Source of the DNA: Streptacidiphilus carbonis
GTDB taxonomy: Bacteria > Actinomycetota > Actinomycetes > Streptomycetales > Streptomycetaceae
Reading direction: 5' to 3'
Assembly: GCF_000787775.1 (NCBI RefSeq)
Contig: NZ_BBPM01000015.1
Coordinates: 1 to 43,590 of the forward strand
DNA length: 43,590 bases
Position 1 is the first letter of the stretch. Every line of letters starts with the position of its first letter. This document shows, piece after piece, positions 12,201-20,239 of the stretch. The notes below the pieces were generated by a model. It did not search any database. It had not been told where the DNA came from and saw only the letters and a program-made list of their open reading frames with translations. The position numbers were made by a program, and so were the translations under genes.

Positions 12201-12758
12201 GACCTGCCCGAGGGCCGCCGGACCGTGCTGTTCGCGCCGACCTTCCGGGACCACCGGGCGGTGGCCGGCGGCCCGCTGCGCTACGACTTCGCCCCCGGCC
12301 TGGACCTGGCGGCGCTGGCCGGCTCCCTCGGCGACGGGTACCGGCTGCTGGTGCGGCGCCACCCCGACACGGTCGCCTCGTTCCCGATCGGCGGAGCCGT
12401 CACCGACGTCACCGCCCACCCGGACGCCGTCGAACTGCTGCTGGTCGCCGACGTCCTGGTCACCGACTACTCCTCGCTGGCGGTCGACTTCTGCCGCACC
12501 GGGAAGCCGGTGCTGCTCTTCACCCCGGACCTGGACCAGTACCGGGACTCGGTCCGGGGCCTGGAGATCGACCTGCCCCGGCACGCCCCGGGCCCGCTGC
12601 TGCGGACCCAGGACGAGCTGGTGCAGGCCCTGCTGGGGCTGGACGCGGTGGCGGCCGACCACGCCGAGCGCTACGCGTCCTTCCGCGAGGCCCACTGCGG
12701 CGTACTGGACGCCGAGGGCGCCCGCCGCGCGGTCGACCGGATGCTGGCGCTCGGCTGA
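9222..12758 (+). CDS. Large GT2 / beta-module / CDP-glycerol glycerophosphotransferase-like protein (first histidine lost)
   Basis: An 1178-residue three-part protein. Residues 1 to about 250 are a canonical GT2 domain (MSPQLSVIVPVFNVQDY, VMVDDGSTDGS, FVDSDD with DSDD at 92-95, TDRIACNKLFRREFW). From about residue 365 to 770 come three beta-rich modules with the pattern W-x-x-x-G-x-L-x-L-x-G (VGWSPEGLLELHGCAYVEN; VDGCLEITGRV; LAWTPGGRLEIAGTL). From about 810 to the end is the transferase domain: VLYSSFDGRQYGDAPRAVHE, VLFAPTFRDHRA, LLVRRHPD, VTDYSSLAVDF. The motif normally reading TWHGTPLK is CGTGVPVK at about residue 907, so the first conserved histidine is missing although the second (RRHPD) is kept. 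The ATG at 9222 places the first beta strand at residue 4; an upstream in-frame start at 9093 would add unrelated sequence. It may glycosylate and bind polymer without transferring polyol phosphate; that is inference. Confidence 0.87.
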   Translation: MSPQLSVIVPVFNVQDYLADCLDSIAAQTMADLEAVMVDDGSTDGSTAIAERYAAADPRFRLVRQQNGGLGSARNLGVRSVHPESRYLGFVDSDDVLPRGAYQYLYEALEESGSDLATGNVYRLQADRRVQNHQHAHLARTVLGTHVSRDPWLLTDRIACNKLFRREFWERHRLAFPEGVLYEDIALTVPAHFLAEAVDVVHRHVYYWRIRSGSITQRAAEAQGARDRIEAVNRTSRFLAERSPAHQRAFEKQTLSYDFRFLMDAFPKAGEEYREAVVAGAADFAERLEPEAFADLPVDLRAKWELIRGRRTAELLDLMLLEQRSHQGFEVAGGVRRRAVYRSGSGKPIPLPARVTTLRGGELPLTAKLEEVGWSPEGLLELHGCAYVENLPDGSALTSFRTAVLTGPDRRRSLLPLRSRPSVAAGRGSWQELHDHGGSGFLLTVDPERFKRDGRWQVGSWSLRIVLGRAGLLRNAGLRAAGSNVDFTRVRPLDPDRLLRIGFDKGVVILKVEEVQARIDGHRLVDGCLEITGRVRERHRPVQLTVNQKGSSARVEVPVRCVAAEGGWRPFLAAVPLDTVGSVAPAVQDGPRELAPSSVDGWWTRLVTEGGAQLVVSAAPELASGSYPLPPGPGGPHPRLGEELQLFAGTEGQLMLERTRRPAAEQLAWTPGGRLEIAGTLPGDAGPVELVLRHSGLHEEARVPVTQADGGFTASLDPAAHPGPRGGHPLREGHWYGFLRPVGADSRDGELSLRLATSTLARLPLDRPGEGRRFAVTACYRDMFVLSSGAAPGFEQQSPYRTRQLAREAYPAARRLPLRDTVLYSSFDGRQYGDAPRAVHEELLGRDRELQHLWTVDDEQVPLPLSARAVALGGAEWHEALATSRYLVTNTQLPPWFRRREGQTVVQCGTGVPVKRTGLALRGSVYADHSRLAELPEQSRQWSLLLSPNRSGTAALRRAWDYRGEILGDCSPRTDLLHAEDREKLAEVLRRRLDLPEGRRTVLFAPTFRDHRAVAGGPLRYDFAPGLDLAALAGSLGDGYRLLVRRHPDTVASFPIGGAVTDVTAHPDAVELLLVADVLVTDYSSLAVDFCRTGKPVLLFTPDLDQYRDSVRGLEIDLPRHAPGPLLRTQDELVQALLGLDAVAADHAERYASFREAHCGVLDAEGARRAVDRMLALG

Positions 12759-12816
12759 GCCGGACGCGGCCGGGCGACGGCGCCCGAGCGAACCCACGAC
12801 GGCCGACCCGCCTGGG

Positions 12817-14061
12817 CTACCGGCTGCCCACCGGCTGCGAGGCGTTCGCGATGGCGTCGTCGAACGCCGGTGCCGGAGCGGTCACCGGCTGCTTCAGCAC
12901 TGACCGGAAGCCCAGCAGCACCGCGACGGCCAGGGTTCCCCACGCAGTCGCCGACCATCGGAGTTCGAGCAGCGTCCAGTGGGTGGCGCGGGCGTAGTCC
13001 CAAAGGCCGCCGCCGCTCCAACGGGAGTACAGCTCGGTCAGGAACAGCCCCGCAACCAGGTTGTAGGCCAGCCCGCCGTACAGGTCGGCGATGGCGGTAC
13101 CGGCGGCGGCCCAGGCGAGGTACTGCGCCGCGCTGGCGGTGCTGAGCAGCAGCATCACGGCCAGCGACAGACCGGCGGCGGCACCGGCTTCCTGCGGCTC
13201 GCGCCAGGCGACCCAGAGGCCCGCGACCGCGGCGAGGAGCACCACGGCGAAGCGGCCCGGTCCCACCAGCAGCGCGAGCCAGTGCGGCGGAAGTTCCAGC
13301 AGGGCCACGAACTTCGGTACGCCCCAAGGGCGGTAGAGCACTCCTGCGTAGTCGAGGACATCGGCCCGCACCTGCGCCGGATAGCGCAGCAGCGGGCCGG
13401 CCCACAGGGCGGTGAGCGCTGCGGCCAGACCGACGCCGAAGCGGTATCCCCCGCGTCCGCACAACCGGAACGCCGCCAGCAGCAGGGCGGGCGCTGCGAC
13501 GACCGGAACGAGTTTGACGCTGAGCGCGAGTCCCAGCGCGACGCCGCCCCACAGCGGCGACCGGCGCCGGGCCAGCAACCAGGCCGAGAGCAGGGTGAGT
13601 CCCACGAATACCGGGTCGGTATTACCGTGGAACCCGGAGACCGCCACCAGGACCGGGCTGAGCGCCACCACGATGGCGCACCAGCGGGCGCGGCGGATCC
13701 CCATCCGGTCCCGGGTCAGGTCGAGAACCAGCAGACAGGTCATCAGATCGGCGCCGCAGGCGGGGAGCCGGACCAGCAGGGGCATGGGAGCGCCGACGGC
13801 CTTCAGGTGCGCCATCATGTCGAGCAGGATGCCGGTGAGCGGCCCGTGGTTGTACACCATGGGCCCGGCATGGGCCGCGCCGTAGACGGAGACCGGACCC
13901 ACTGCGGCGATGGTGTGTGCGAATTCCTCGAAAGTCCGCACGTCGCCGGTCCCGTGCGTGGAGGCCGCGACGGCAATCTTCGCCGCTGTTGCGATGAGGC
14001 CCGTCAGGAGAACCTGGAGGCGGGCGTTCCGCAGTGTGATCGCCGGTCCTGTGATTGCCAT
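12817..14061 (-). CDS. Polytopic GT-C-type glycosyltransferase
   Basis: A 414-residue integral membrane protein with roughly ten hydrophobic segments. After the first one comes an acidic loop (THGTGDVRTFEEF), the usual site of catalytic acidic residues in GT-C enzymes that use polyprenyl-phosphate sugars. Next are PMVYNHGPLTGILLD and VSGFHGNTDPVFVGL, both matched in the tandem gene at 14190-15587 (VYNHPPLTGWVL; VSAYHGNTDSL). The two are clearly paralogues, resembling the GT87/DUF2029 or ALG6-like superfamily. It likely adds a sugar to a lipid-linked or wall-polymer precursor outside the membrane; substrate unknown. The ATG at 14061 follows an AT-rich promoter-like stretch. It converges on the large transferase gene ending at 12758 and fits the surrounding cell-surface glycan theme. 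The C-terminal 25 residues are charged and probably cytoplasmic. Confidence 0.75.
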   Translation of the reverse strand: MAITGPAITLRNARLQVLLTGLIATAAKIAVAASTHGTGDVRTFEEFAHTIAAVGPVSVYGAAHAGPMVYNHGPLTGILLDMMAHLKAVGAPMPLLVRLPACGADLMTCLLVLDLTRDRMGIRRARWCAIVVALSPVLVAVSGFHGNTDPVFVGLTLLSAWLLARRRSPLWGGVALGLALSVKLVPVVAAPALLLAAFRLCGRGGYRFGVGLAAALTALWAGPLLRYPAQVRADVLDYAGVLYRPWGVPKFVALLELPPHWLALLVGPGRFAVVLLAAVAGLWVAWREPQEAGAAAGLSLAVMLLLSTASAAQYLAWAAAGTAIADLYGGLAYNLVAGLFLTELYSRWSGGGLWDYARATHWTLLELRWSATAWGTLAVAVLLGFRSVLKQPVTAPAPAFDDAIANASQPVGSR

Positions 14062-14189
14062 GGCGAAACTCTAGCAACAATATATTGGTGTACTGACGAT
14101 CGAATTTTCGTTCGCGTCGGATGGGAAATGCGAAGGTGGGCCCCGTGATGGCGAATGCGAAACCGCGGGGAGCCGGGATTCGCGATCGT
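14062..14189. promoter_or_regulatory. AT-rich spacer between tandem GT-C genes
   Basis: Bases 14070-14112 are strikingly AT-rich for this window (an AATATATTG core and an AATTTTCG run). Read on the minus strand they precede the ATG at 14061, so they probably carry a separate promoter for that gene and the two GT-C genes may not be a simple operon. Confidence 0.4.
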
Positions 14190-15587
14190 TCAGGCGGTCG
14201 CCTGCTCCCTGCCGGGCGGGGTGGATCCTGCGGCTTCGGCCACGGACTCCGTGTCGGGCCGGGGCTGCGGCAGGGCCGCGCTCCCGGCCTGCCGGACTTG
14301 CCAGGCGCCGTAGCCGATCCCGAGGCCGAGCACGGTCCAGGTGAGCAGCCCGAGGAACAGTTCGCCGTCGCTCCACCTGGTGACATGCACCTGGTGCCAG
14401 GGGAAGCCTCCGCTCCAGCGGGTGTAGATCAGCACCAGCAGCGAACCGCCGAGGACGTTGTACCAGAGCCCCGGCCACAGGCCCACGACCAGCATCGACG
14501 GGGCCGCCCAGGCCAGGTACTGCACCCCGCTCGCGGTCGACAGGAAGAGCAGTGCGGACACGGTGAGCCCGGTGATCGCGGGCAGTTCCTGCGGCCGCTT
14601 CCAGGCCAGCACCGCGCCGAAGGCCATCACCAGCGCGACCACCGGTAGATGGCCGCTGCCGTAGAGGAAGTCCAGCACCGGCCTGGGCACCCCGAGCCAC
14701 CGCCCGGCCTGCAGCATTCCCCACTGGCGGTCGCCGCCGCCCTGGTACTCCAGCACATGATTCAGCAGCCCGCGCGGCGCCAGCACCAGGGCCGGGCCCC
14801 ACAGCACTGCCAGGGTCGCCAGCAGACCGGCCAGGAAGCGCCGCGCGGTGCCCGGGCCGATCCGGAACGCGCCCACCAGCAGCAGTGGGAGCGCGACCAC
14901 CGGGGGCAGCTTGACGCTCACCGCCAGCGCCGCCGCCACCCCGGCCCAGACCGGCGACCGCAGGTCGACCAGGAGCAGCACCGACGCCAGCGCGAACATC
15001 ACGCAGAGCGAGTCGGTGTTGCCGTGGTACGCGGAGACGGTGACCAGCACCGGGCTGGCGGAGACGGCGACCGAGCACCCCAGTGCGGTCAGCGGCCGCT
15101 GCCGACGCCGCATCAGTTCGAAGACCAGCAGCGCCGAGCAGAGGTCGCCCAGGCAGGGCGGGATCCGGATCAGCGTGGTGAAGGCGATGCCGTGCCTGGC
15201 CAGATGCCCCAGCGCCAGCAGCACCCAGCCGGTGAGCGGCGGATGGTTGTAGACCGGGAGATGCCTCGGCAACCGGGCCTCGTACACCCGGTAGGGCCCC
15301 AGTCGGAGGATCGCGCTGCTGAACCCGTGGAAGAACTGGGCATCCGCGGAGCCGACCGTATGGGCGGCGATGTCCAGTTTCAGGAGCAGCGCGACCAGCG
15401 CGGCGGCGGCGGCGAGAAATCGCGCCGTCCCGGCCGGCCGGGACCTGAGGAAAAGCAGTCTCATGAAATCGGAACGACCCGGACGCGCCCCGGTGACGGC
15501 CGCGCACAGCGGATCATCAGGACGAGTGAAACCGACTCCGAGCGCATGCCGAGAGATATGAGCTAGGCCGTGTAATTGCGACTTCAT
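14190..15587 (-). CDS. Polytopic GT-C-type glycosyltransferase (paralogue of the next gene)
   Basis: A 465-residue multispanning protein, or 424 residues if the ATG at 15464 (MRLLFLRSRPAG) is the true start. I favour the shorter form on protein grounds, because the extra 41 residues are hydrophilic and unlike the paralogue, but neither ATG has a good ribosome site. It shares VYNHPPLTGWVLLALGHL, YHGNTDSLCVMFALASVLLL, VSVKLPPVVALPLLL, VQYLAWAAPSMLVVGL and a late YTRWSGG with the gene at 12817-14061. The order of conserved segments, with an acidic residue in the first loop (LDIAAHTVGSADAQFFHGF), supports a GT-C lipid-linked-sugar-dependent transferase. The proline-rich tail is likely cytoplasmic. 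The donor and acceptor cannot be deduced; the neighbourhood suggests a wall polymer or glycoprotein. Confidence 0.75.
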   Translation of the reverse strand: MKSQLHGLAHISRHALGVGFTRPDDPLCAAVTGARPGRSDFMRLLFLRSRPAGTARFLAAAAALVALLLKLDIAAHTVGSADAQFFHGFSSAILRLGPYRVYEARLPRHLPVYNHPPLTGWVLLALGHLARHGIAFTTLIRIPPCLGDLCSALLVFELMRRRQRPLTALGCSVAVSASPVLVTVSAYHGNTDSLCVMFALASVLLLVDLRSPVWAGVAAALAVSVKLPPVVALPLLLVGAFRIGPGTARRFLAGLLATLAVLWGPALVLAPRGLLNHVLEYQGGGDRQWGMLQAGRWLGVPRPVLDFLYGSGHLPVVALVMAFGAVLAWKRPQELPAITGLTVSALLFLSTASGVQYLAWAAPSMLVVGLWPGLWYNVLGGSLLVLIYTRWSGGFPWHQVHVTRWSDGELFLGLLTWTVLGLGIGYGAWQVRQAGSAALPQPRPDTESVAEAAGSTPPGREQATA

Positions 15588-15766
15588 GAGGGTCCCCGCG
15601 GTCGGCGTCCGCGCTGCTTCCGCACTATTCTGCCGTTATTTGATAGTGGAGCAGAATTGATGGAGAATTCCTTGCCGGACATCGATTCACCGGCCGATCC
15701 CCGAATCGGTGTTCTGGCCCGACCGGCGTCGACGAACTGATGGCCGCGCAGGCGAGGTGTTGAACC
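15588..15766. promoter_or_regulatory. AT-richer divergent region with overlapping inverted repeats
   Basis: It lies between the minus-strand GT-C gene and the plus-strand remnant at 15767. Two small inverted repeats interlock: CACTAT (15623-15628) with ATAGTG (15643-15648), and ATTCTGC (15627-15633) with GCAGAAT (15651-15657). The local low GC suggests promoters. The repeats may be an operator, but this is only suggestive. Confidence 0.35.
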
Positions 15767-16066
15767 GTGTTGAAGAACTCCGTGCGACGTGTGCGTGCCT
15801 TCCTGTCGTGTGGCGGGGGACGACTTCCGGTGTGGTTCTGTCTGATCGCGGCTGTCTTCGCGCTCGTCCAGCTGACTGCGGTCACCGGGCGGGCGTCGCC
15901 CGACACCACGCAGTACGTCTCGTACAGCCTGATGCTGTCGGGCCACGGCCGTGCCCAGGCCGCGAGCGAGACAAGCCGGTACTTCTGCGCCAGCCGTAGG
16001 ACCCAGGCCGCGCAATCGGCACGTCTGGACGTCAGGGAGATGGACGATGCCGGCAGAGCGGGTTGA
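15767..16066 (+). CDS. Probable N-terminal remnant of a larger membrane protein
   Basis: A 99-residue frame from a GTG at 15767, preceded by GCGAGG about nine bases upstream. It has a basic N-terminus, one membrane segment (VWFCLIAAVFALVQLTAV) and then a loop SPDTTQYVSYSLMLSGHGRAQAASETSRYFCASR. That loop looks like the first extracytoplasmic part of a long polytopic protein, such as the GT-C-like proteins nearby. After about residue 85 the sequence becomes charged and unconserved-looking, and no other frame up to 16250 continues a membrane protein. I read it as a 5' fragment left after deletion or frameshift. It could still be expressed as a short membrane protein. Function unknown. Confidence 0.45.
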   Translation: MLKNSVRRVRAFLSCGGGRLPVWFCLIAAVFALVQLTAVTGRASPDTTQYVSYSLMLSGHGRAQAASETSRYFCASRRTQAAQSARLDVREMDDAGRAG

Positions 16067-16330
16067 TGGTCCTGGTCTGGATCCTCCCGTGGTGGGTCTG
16101 CCCCTCCTGTGGATGCACCGGAACGGGCCGGTACAGGGTCCGTCGGATCGCGTGTCCCGCCAGGCTGGTCCGCGCTCTGCTGTCCGTCCGCACCTGGCGG
16201 CAGCCGCCGCTGCTCCGACGACCACGGCGGTGCGTGACAAGTAACGAATATGACCGGAATCGACCGGTCGGAGCGGTACGTTCTTGGTCATGCAAGGATC
16301 GATGGTCCAGCCTCCGGGGGCGAACCCGCG
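16067..16330. other. Spacer without a convincing gene
   Basis: Bases between the remnant and the YihY gene. The frames here are open because of high GC but encode basic, cysteine- and arginine-rich peptides without the expected third-position bias. The region may be decayed remains of the gene starting at 15767. A promoter for the YihY gene probably lies near 16240-16300. Confidence 0.4.
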
Positions 16331-17392
16331 ATGGACTGGCTGACCAGGCTGCCGGTGGTCGGGCCGCTCGTGGCTTGGGTGCTGCGGAGCCGGGCCTACC
16401 TGGCTTTCGAGCACTTCAACGAGGCGGGTTCGAACCGGATGGCCGGTGCGGTCACCTTCTTCGGCTTCCTGGCGCTGTTCCCGCTGCTCACCGTGGCCAT
16501 GGCGATCGCCGCGGCCACCCTGAGCAGCGGGCGGGTGGCCGACATCCAGAGCGCCGTCGCCCGGCAGATCCCCTCGCTGTCGCAGTCCCTGGACCTGGAC
16601 TCGCTGGTCCGCAACGCCGGCACGGTTGGGGGGATCAGCGGGACGCTGCTGCTGGTCTCCGGCCTCGGCTGGGTGGACACCACCCGGGTCTCCATCCGGA
16701 CCGTGTGGCGGCTGCCGGTCGAACCCGGCAACGCGGTGCTGCGCAAGGCGCTGGACGTGGGCGTGCTCATCGGCCTCGGTGCGGTGGCCGCGGTGTCCAT
16801 CGCCGCCTCCGCCGCGACCTCGGCCCTCGCCGGACAGCTGGCGTCCTGGTTCGGTGTGGACAGCGCCTCCTGGGGCCGGGCGCTGCTCTCGGCGGCGAGC
16901 TTCCTGATCGCGGTCGGCGCCGACACGCTGATGTTCGCCTATCTGCTGGTCGGCCTGCCCCGCATCGGCGACCAGCGCAAACGCGCGGTGGTCGAGGGCG
17001 CGCTGCTGGGCGCGGTCGGTTTCGAACTGCTGAAGCAGCTGCTCTCCGCCTACCTCAGCAATGTCGCCGCCAAGAGCATGTACGGCGCCTTCGGCACCCC
17101 GGTGGCGCTGCTGCTGTGGATCAACTTCATCTTCCGCTGGCTCTTCTTCTGCGTCGCGTGGACCGCCACCGACGACCCGGACGCCGCCCGCGCCAGGGCC
17201 CGCGACCGCGCGGCCGAAGCCTGGACCGAGGCCGGCGGCAGCGGAAGCCCGACGGTTCCGCCGGAAGCGCCTTCGGCGGCCCCGGCGGTCGAGCACCGCA
17301 GTCCGAGGCGAGCCCTTGCCTTCCTGGCGGGGACGGCCTTCGGTTCGTTGGCCACCCGGTGCCTGAACCGACTGAGGAGGCGTCAGGTGTAG
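16331..17392 (+). CDS. YihY/BrkB family integral membrane protein
   Basis: A 353-residue inner-membrane protein of the YihY/virulence factor BrkB family. These have about six transmembrane helices and are often wrongly called ribonuclease BN; their biochemical role is not settled. The start MDWLTRLPVVGPLVAWVLRS followed by NRMAGAVTFFGFLALFPLLTVAM is characteristic, as is the late MYGAFGTPVALLLWINFIFRWLFFC segment. Five to six hydrophobic helices can be counted. The C-terminus is a charged, alanine/proline-rich cytoplasmic tail. An in-frame ATG at 16250 would add 27 residues without family similarity and has no ribosome site; GGGGGCG lies upstream of 16331, so I prefer the latter. The 3' end overlaps the convergent Uma2-like gene by 10 bases. 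Confidence 0.87.
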   Translation: MDWLTRLPVVGPLVAWVLRSRAYLAFEHFNEAGSNRMAGAVTFFGFLALFPLLTVAMAIAAATLSSGRVADIQSAVARQIPSLSQSLDLDSLVRNAGTVGGISGTLLLVSGLGWVDTTRVSIRTVWRLPVEPGNAVLRKALDVGVLIGLGAVAAVSIAASAATSALAGQLASWFGVDSASWGRALLSAASFLIAVGADTLMFAYLLVGLPRIGDQRKRAVVEGALLGAVGFELLKQLLSAYLSNVAAKSMYGAFGTPVALLLWINFIFRWLFFCVAWTATDDPDAARARARDRAAEAWTEAGGSGSPTVPPEAPSAAPAVEHRSPRRALAFLAGTAFGSLATRCLNRLRRRQV

Positions 17393-17931
17393 CGGCGGAA
17401 CCGGTCGGTTACCAGCGGCCTGCTGATCGGGTGCGGCAGTGGAACCGCCTCACCGAAGGGATGGTCGGCGGGTTCAAGATAGCGTCCGGCGCCCACATCG
17501 GGCCGCGAGTGGACGGTGGACATGCCAGTGGTCGGATCGACCACCAGATACACCGGGATCGACCCCCTTGCGTACAGCTCCCGCTTGTCGTGGTGATCCA
17601 TCCGCTTGCCGGAGTCGGAGACGACCTCCAGGACGAACAGGACCAGGGCGGAAGGATCTCGCCGGGATTGCCCTCGACCACGTCGGTGTCGGTGAGGAAG
17701 AGATCAGGATCCGGGCGGTCGTTCCGGCCGGTCGGGGGCGATCGCCATGGTGGACCAGCGGTCGTAGTCCTCGGTGGAGAACTGGTCACGAACCAGGTCG
17801 ACGATGCGATTGTGCAAGGCCTTGGGCATCGCCGTCATGATGATTCGGTTGTTGATCAGTTCGACGGACAATCCGGGAATCGGCTCCATGTCCCGGTGCA
17901 ACCGGAGCAGCCGATCATCGGTCACGCTCAT
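17383..17931 (-). pseudogene. Uma2-family (DUF820) endonuclease-like gene with two compensating frameshifts
   Basis: Uma2 proteins (PD-(D/E)XK-like fold, expanded in actinomycetes and cyanobacteria) are putative nucleases of unproven role. The ATG at 17931 gives MSVTDDRLLRLHRDMEPIPG...DRWSTMAIAPDRPE, then the frame hits a stop at 17704. The expected continuation DRPDPDLFLTDTDVVEGNPGE is in a second frame from about 17715, and ALVLFVLEVVSDSGKRMDHHDKRELYARGSIPVYLVVD is back in the first frame from about 17663 to the stop at 17383. Two opposite one-base shifts about 50 bases apart explain this. The catalytic-type segments (PDLFLTD, EVVSDS, YLVVD) are all still recognisable, so the damage is recent or a sequencing artefact. 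The full length would be about 182 residues, normal for the family. Confidence 0.78.
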
Positions 17932-18033
17932 CAGCGCCTCCCTCCTGTGCTTGCACTATAGGCCGGGTCTGGGACAGTGGCCCCGTAACCCAGCGGGGCG
18001 GTGACGCCGAGAGAGAAGGCACAGGGACCGGCG

Positions 18034-18774
18034 ATGGCGGAGCGGCACGGCAGGGTGCTGGTGGTCGACGACGACGCGGCGATCAGGCGGTCCCTGGAAC
18101 GGGGGCTGCGGCTGAGCGGCTTCACGGTGGCCCTCGCCGCCGGCGGCCTCGCGGCGCTGGACGCGCTGACCCAGGCGCCGCCGGACGTCCTGGTGCTGGA
18201 CGTCTCCATGCCCGACCTGTCCGGCACCGACGTCTGCCGCAGGCTGCGCGACCGGGGCGACGAGACCCCGGTGCTGATGCTGTCGGCGCTGGACCAGCTG
18301 GAGGACCGGCTGGCCGGACTGCAGGCCGGCGCCGACGACTACCTGGTCAAGCCGTTCGCCCTGCAGGAACTGGTGCTGCGGCTGCACGCGCTGCTGCGGC
18401 GCAGGCCGCCGCGCGCCACCGGGCTGCTGGCCGTCGGCGGCCTCACCGTGGACCCGGCCACCCGCGAGGCCCGCTACCGGGGCGACCCGGTGGAACTGAC
18501 CCGCCGTGAGTTCGACCTGCTGGAGGTGCTGACCCGGAACGCCGGGCTGGTGCTGACCCGGGACCAACTGCTGGAGCGGGTCTGGGGCTACGACTTCGAC
18601 GTCCGCACCGATGTGGTGGACACCTTCGTCAGCTATCTGCGCCGCAAGCTGGAGGCCGGCGGCCGCCCCCGGCTGGTGCAGACCGTCCGCGGCGTCGGCT
18701 TCGTGCTGAAGCCGGACCTGCCGGACCTGCCGGACCAGCCGGACCAGCCGGCCCCCCAGGGTGGTGCCGAGTGA
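18034..18774 (+). CDS. OmpR/PhoB-type response regulator
   Basis: A 246-residue two-component regulator. The receiver domain spans residues 1-120: acidic pocket VVDDD at 10-14, phospho-acceptor aspartate D56 in VLDVSMPD, serine S84 at the switch position and K106 in LVKPF. A winged-helix DNA-binding domain follows at about 140-235 ([53 protein letters not shown]). The tail is an unusual repeat, [11 protein letters not shown], from tandem nine-base units at about 18714-18750. The start could also be the GTG at 18001, adding 11 residues; ATG 18034 puts the first beta strand at the usual distance. It overlaps the kinase gene by four bases (GTGA), so the pair is translationally coupled. The signal and target genes are not evident. 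Confidence 0.88.
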   Translation: MAERHGRVLVVDDDAAIRRSLERGLRLSGFTVALAAGGLAALDALTQAPPDVLVLDVSMPDLSGTDVCRRLRDRGDETPVLMLSALDQLEDRLAGLQAGADDYLVKPFALQELVLRLHALLRRRPPRATGLLAVGGLTVDPATREARYRGDPVELTRREFDLLEVLTRNAGLVLTRDQLLERVWGYDFDVRTDVVDTFVSYLRRKLEAGGRPRLVQTVRGVGFVLKPDLPDLPDQPDQPAPQGGAE

Positions 18775-20234
18775 GGCTCGCCACCAGGATCGCCCTGGTC
18801 ACCGCGGTGATCGTGCCGGTGTTGGTGCTGCTGGCCGGGCTGCTGCTGCTCGGCCTGGTCGGCCGGGACCTGCGGGCCGGACAGGACGGGCAACTGCGCG
18901 ACCGGGCCGCCGCCGCGCTCCCGTACGCCCGCACCGAACTGCACGCCGCCGACGCGGGCCGGCTGCGGCAGGAGGCCAACCAGCAGAGCCGGCTCGGCGC
19001 GGCCGCGCTGGACGTCGGGGTACGGCTGACCGCCGCCGACGGCACCGTACTGCTCAGCCAGGGCGCCCAGCCCGCCGCCGCCGACCCGCTGCCGGCCGTC
19101 ACCGCCACCACCGCCGTGCGGACCGTCACCGGCAGCGACGGCACCGCCTGGCGGGCGCTGGCACAGCCGATCCCCGGCACCGCCGCGCAACCCGGCGGCA
19201 CCCTCTGGCTGTTCGCCCGGGCCTCGGCCGTCCAGCGCGAGGTGCGGACCGTGCGCGGCCGGATCGTCCTGATCGCCCTGGTCGCCGCGCCGCTCGGCGG
19301 GCTGCTCGCCTACCTGGTCGCCGAGCGCGCCGCCGGTCCGCTGCGGCAGCTGCGCCGCCGCACCAGCGGGCTCGACCCGGACGACCCGGCGACCAGACTG
19401 CGGCTGGCCGAGCGGCCGACCCGGGTGGTCGAGGTGGACGAGCTGGCCGGAACCCTGCAGTCGGTGCTCCAGCGCTACGACGAGCAGGCGGCCCGCACCG
19501 CCGAGGCGTTGGCGACGGCGCGGGCCTTCGCCGCCTCCGCCTCGCACGAGCTGCGCACCCCGCTGATGAGCATGCGCACCAATCTGGACGTCCTCACCGA
19601 GCACCCCGGGCTGGCCCCGGAGGACCGTGCCGAGATCCTGGCCGACCTGCAGGCCGAGCACGCCCGGCTGCTGGGCACGCTCACCGCGCTGCGCGCGCTG
19701 GCCCAGGGCGACCTGGTGGAGCAGGACGCCTTCGGCCCGGTGGACCTGGGCGACCTGGTGGAGTCGGCGGCGGCCGACGCACGCCGCCGCGATCCGCGGG
19801 CCCTGATCACGGTCCGCTCCTCGGCCGGGTCGCTGCGGATGCACGGCTGGGAGCCGGGCCTGCGGATGGCGGTGGACAACCTGCTGGCCAACGCCCTGGT
19901 GCACGGCCGCTCGGCGGACGGCACGGCCCGGATCGAGCTGGCGCTCGGCCGCGTCGGCACCGACGCGGTGCTGACCGTCGCCGACCACGGCCCGGGGATC
20001 CCGCCGGACCTCCGCGACTCGGTCTTCGACCGCTTCCGACGCGGCCCCGACAGCCCGGGTTCCGGGCTGGGGCTGACCCTGGTCGCCCAGCAGACCGCCC
20101 TGCACCGCGGCACCGTCCGCTTCACCGAGCCGCCGCCCGGCACCCCCGGCGCGCTGGCCGAGCTACGGCTCCCGCTGGCCGCCTCGGCGCCGACCCTGCA
20201 ACTGCGCCGGGACTGGCTCAGCGCCGAGGGCTGA
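18771..20234 (+). CDS. Sensor histidine kinase
   Basis: A 487-residue membrane kinase, partner of the upstream regulator. The first transmembrane helix is at residues 6-30, then an extracytoplasmic sensor region of about 130 residues, then a second helix near 165-185 ([19 protein letters not shown]) and a HAMP linker. The dimerisation/phosphoacceptor box [11 protein letters not shown] has H259. The ATP-binding domain shows the N box [11 protein letters not shown]1 [10 protein letters not shown] box FDRFRRG and G2 GSGLGLTLV. All catalytic signatures are intact, so an active kinase/phosphatase is expected. The sensor region is alanine-, glutamine- and aspartate-rich with no recognised ligand fold. 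The gene starts with GTG inside the regulator stop codon. It ends six bases before the convergent small gene at 20240. Confidence 0.9.
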   Translation: MRLATRIALVTAVIVPVLVLLAGLLLLGLVGRDLRAGQDGQLRDRAAAALPYARTELHAADAGRLRQEANQQSRLGAAALDVGVRLTAADGTVLLSQGAQPAAADPLPAVTATTAVRTVTGSDGTAWRALAQPIPGTAAQPGGTLWLFARASAVQREVRTVRGRIVLIALVAAPLGGLLAYLVAERAAGPLRQLRRRTSGLDPDDPATRLRLAERPTRVVEVDELAGTLQSVLQRYDEQAARTAEALATARAFAASASHELRTPLMSMRTNLDVLTEHPGLAPEDRAEILADLQAEHARLLGTLTALRALAQGDLVEQDAFGPVDLGDLVESAAADARRRDPRALITVRSSAGSLRMHGWEPGLRMAVDNLLANALVHGRSADGTARIELALGRVGTDAVLTVADHGPGIPPDLRDSVFDRFRRGPDSPGSGLGLTLVAQQTALHRGTVRFTEPPPGTPGALAELRLPLAASAPTLQLRRDWLSAEG

Positions 20235-20239
20235 GGCGG

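Noticed and set aside
9225-12797. A 1190-codon minus-strand open frame opposite the large transferase gene
   Set aside because: Typical antisense shadow in high-GC DNA. The plus strand has all the family motifs.
12979-14148. A plus-strand open frame antisense to the GT-C gene
   Set aside because: It is hydrophilic, Gln/Arg/Gly-rich shadow sequence opposite a clear membrane protein.
18714-18750. Tandem repeat at the end of the response regulator as a regulatory element
   Set aside because: It codes for a Pro-Asp-Leu/Gln tail in frame and is better explained as protein low complexity.
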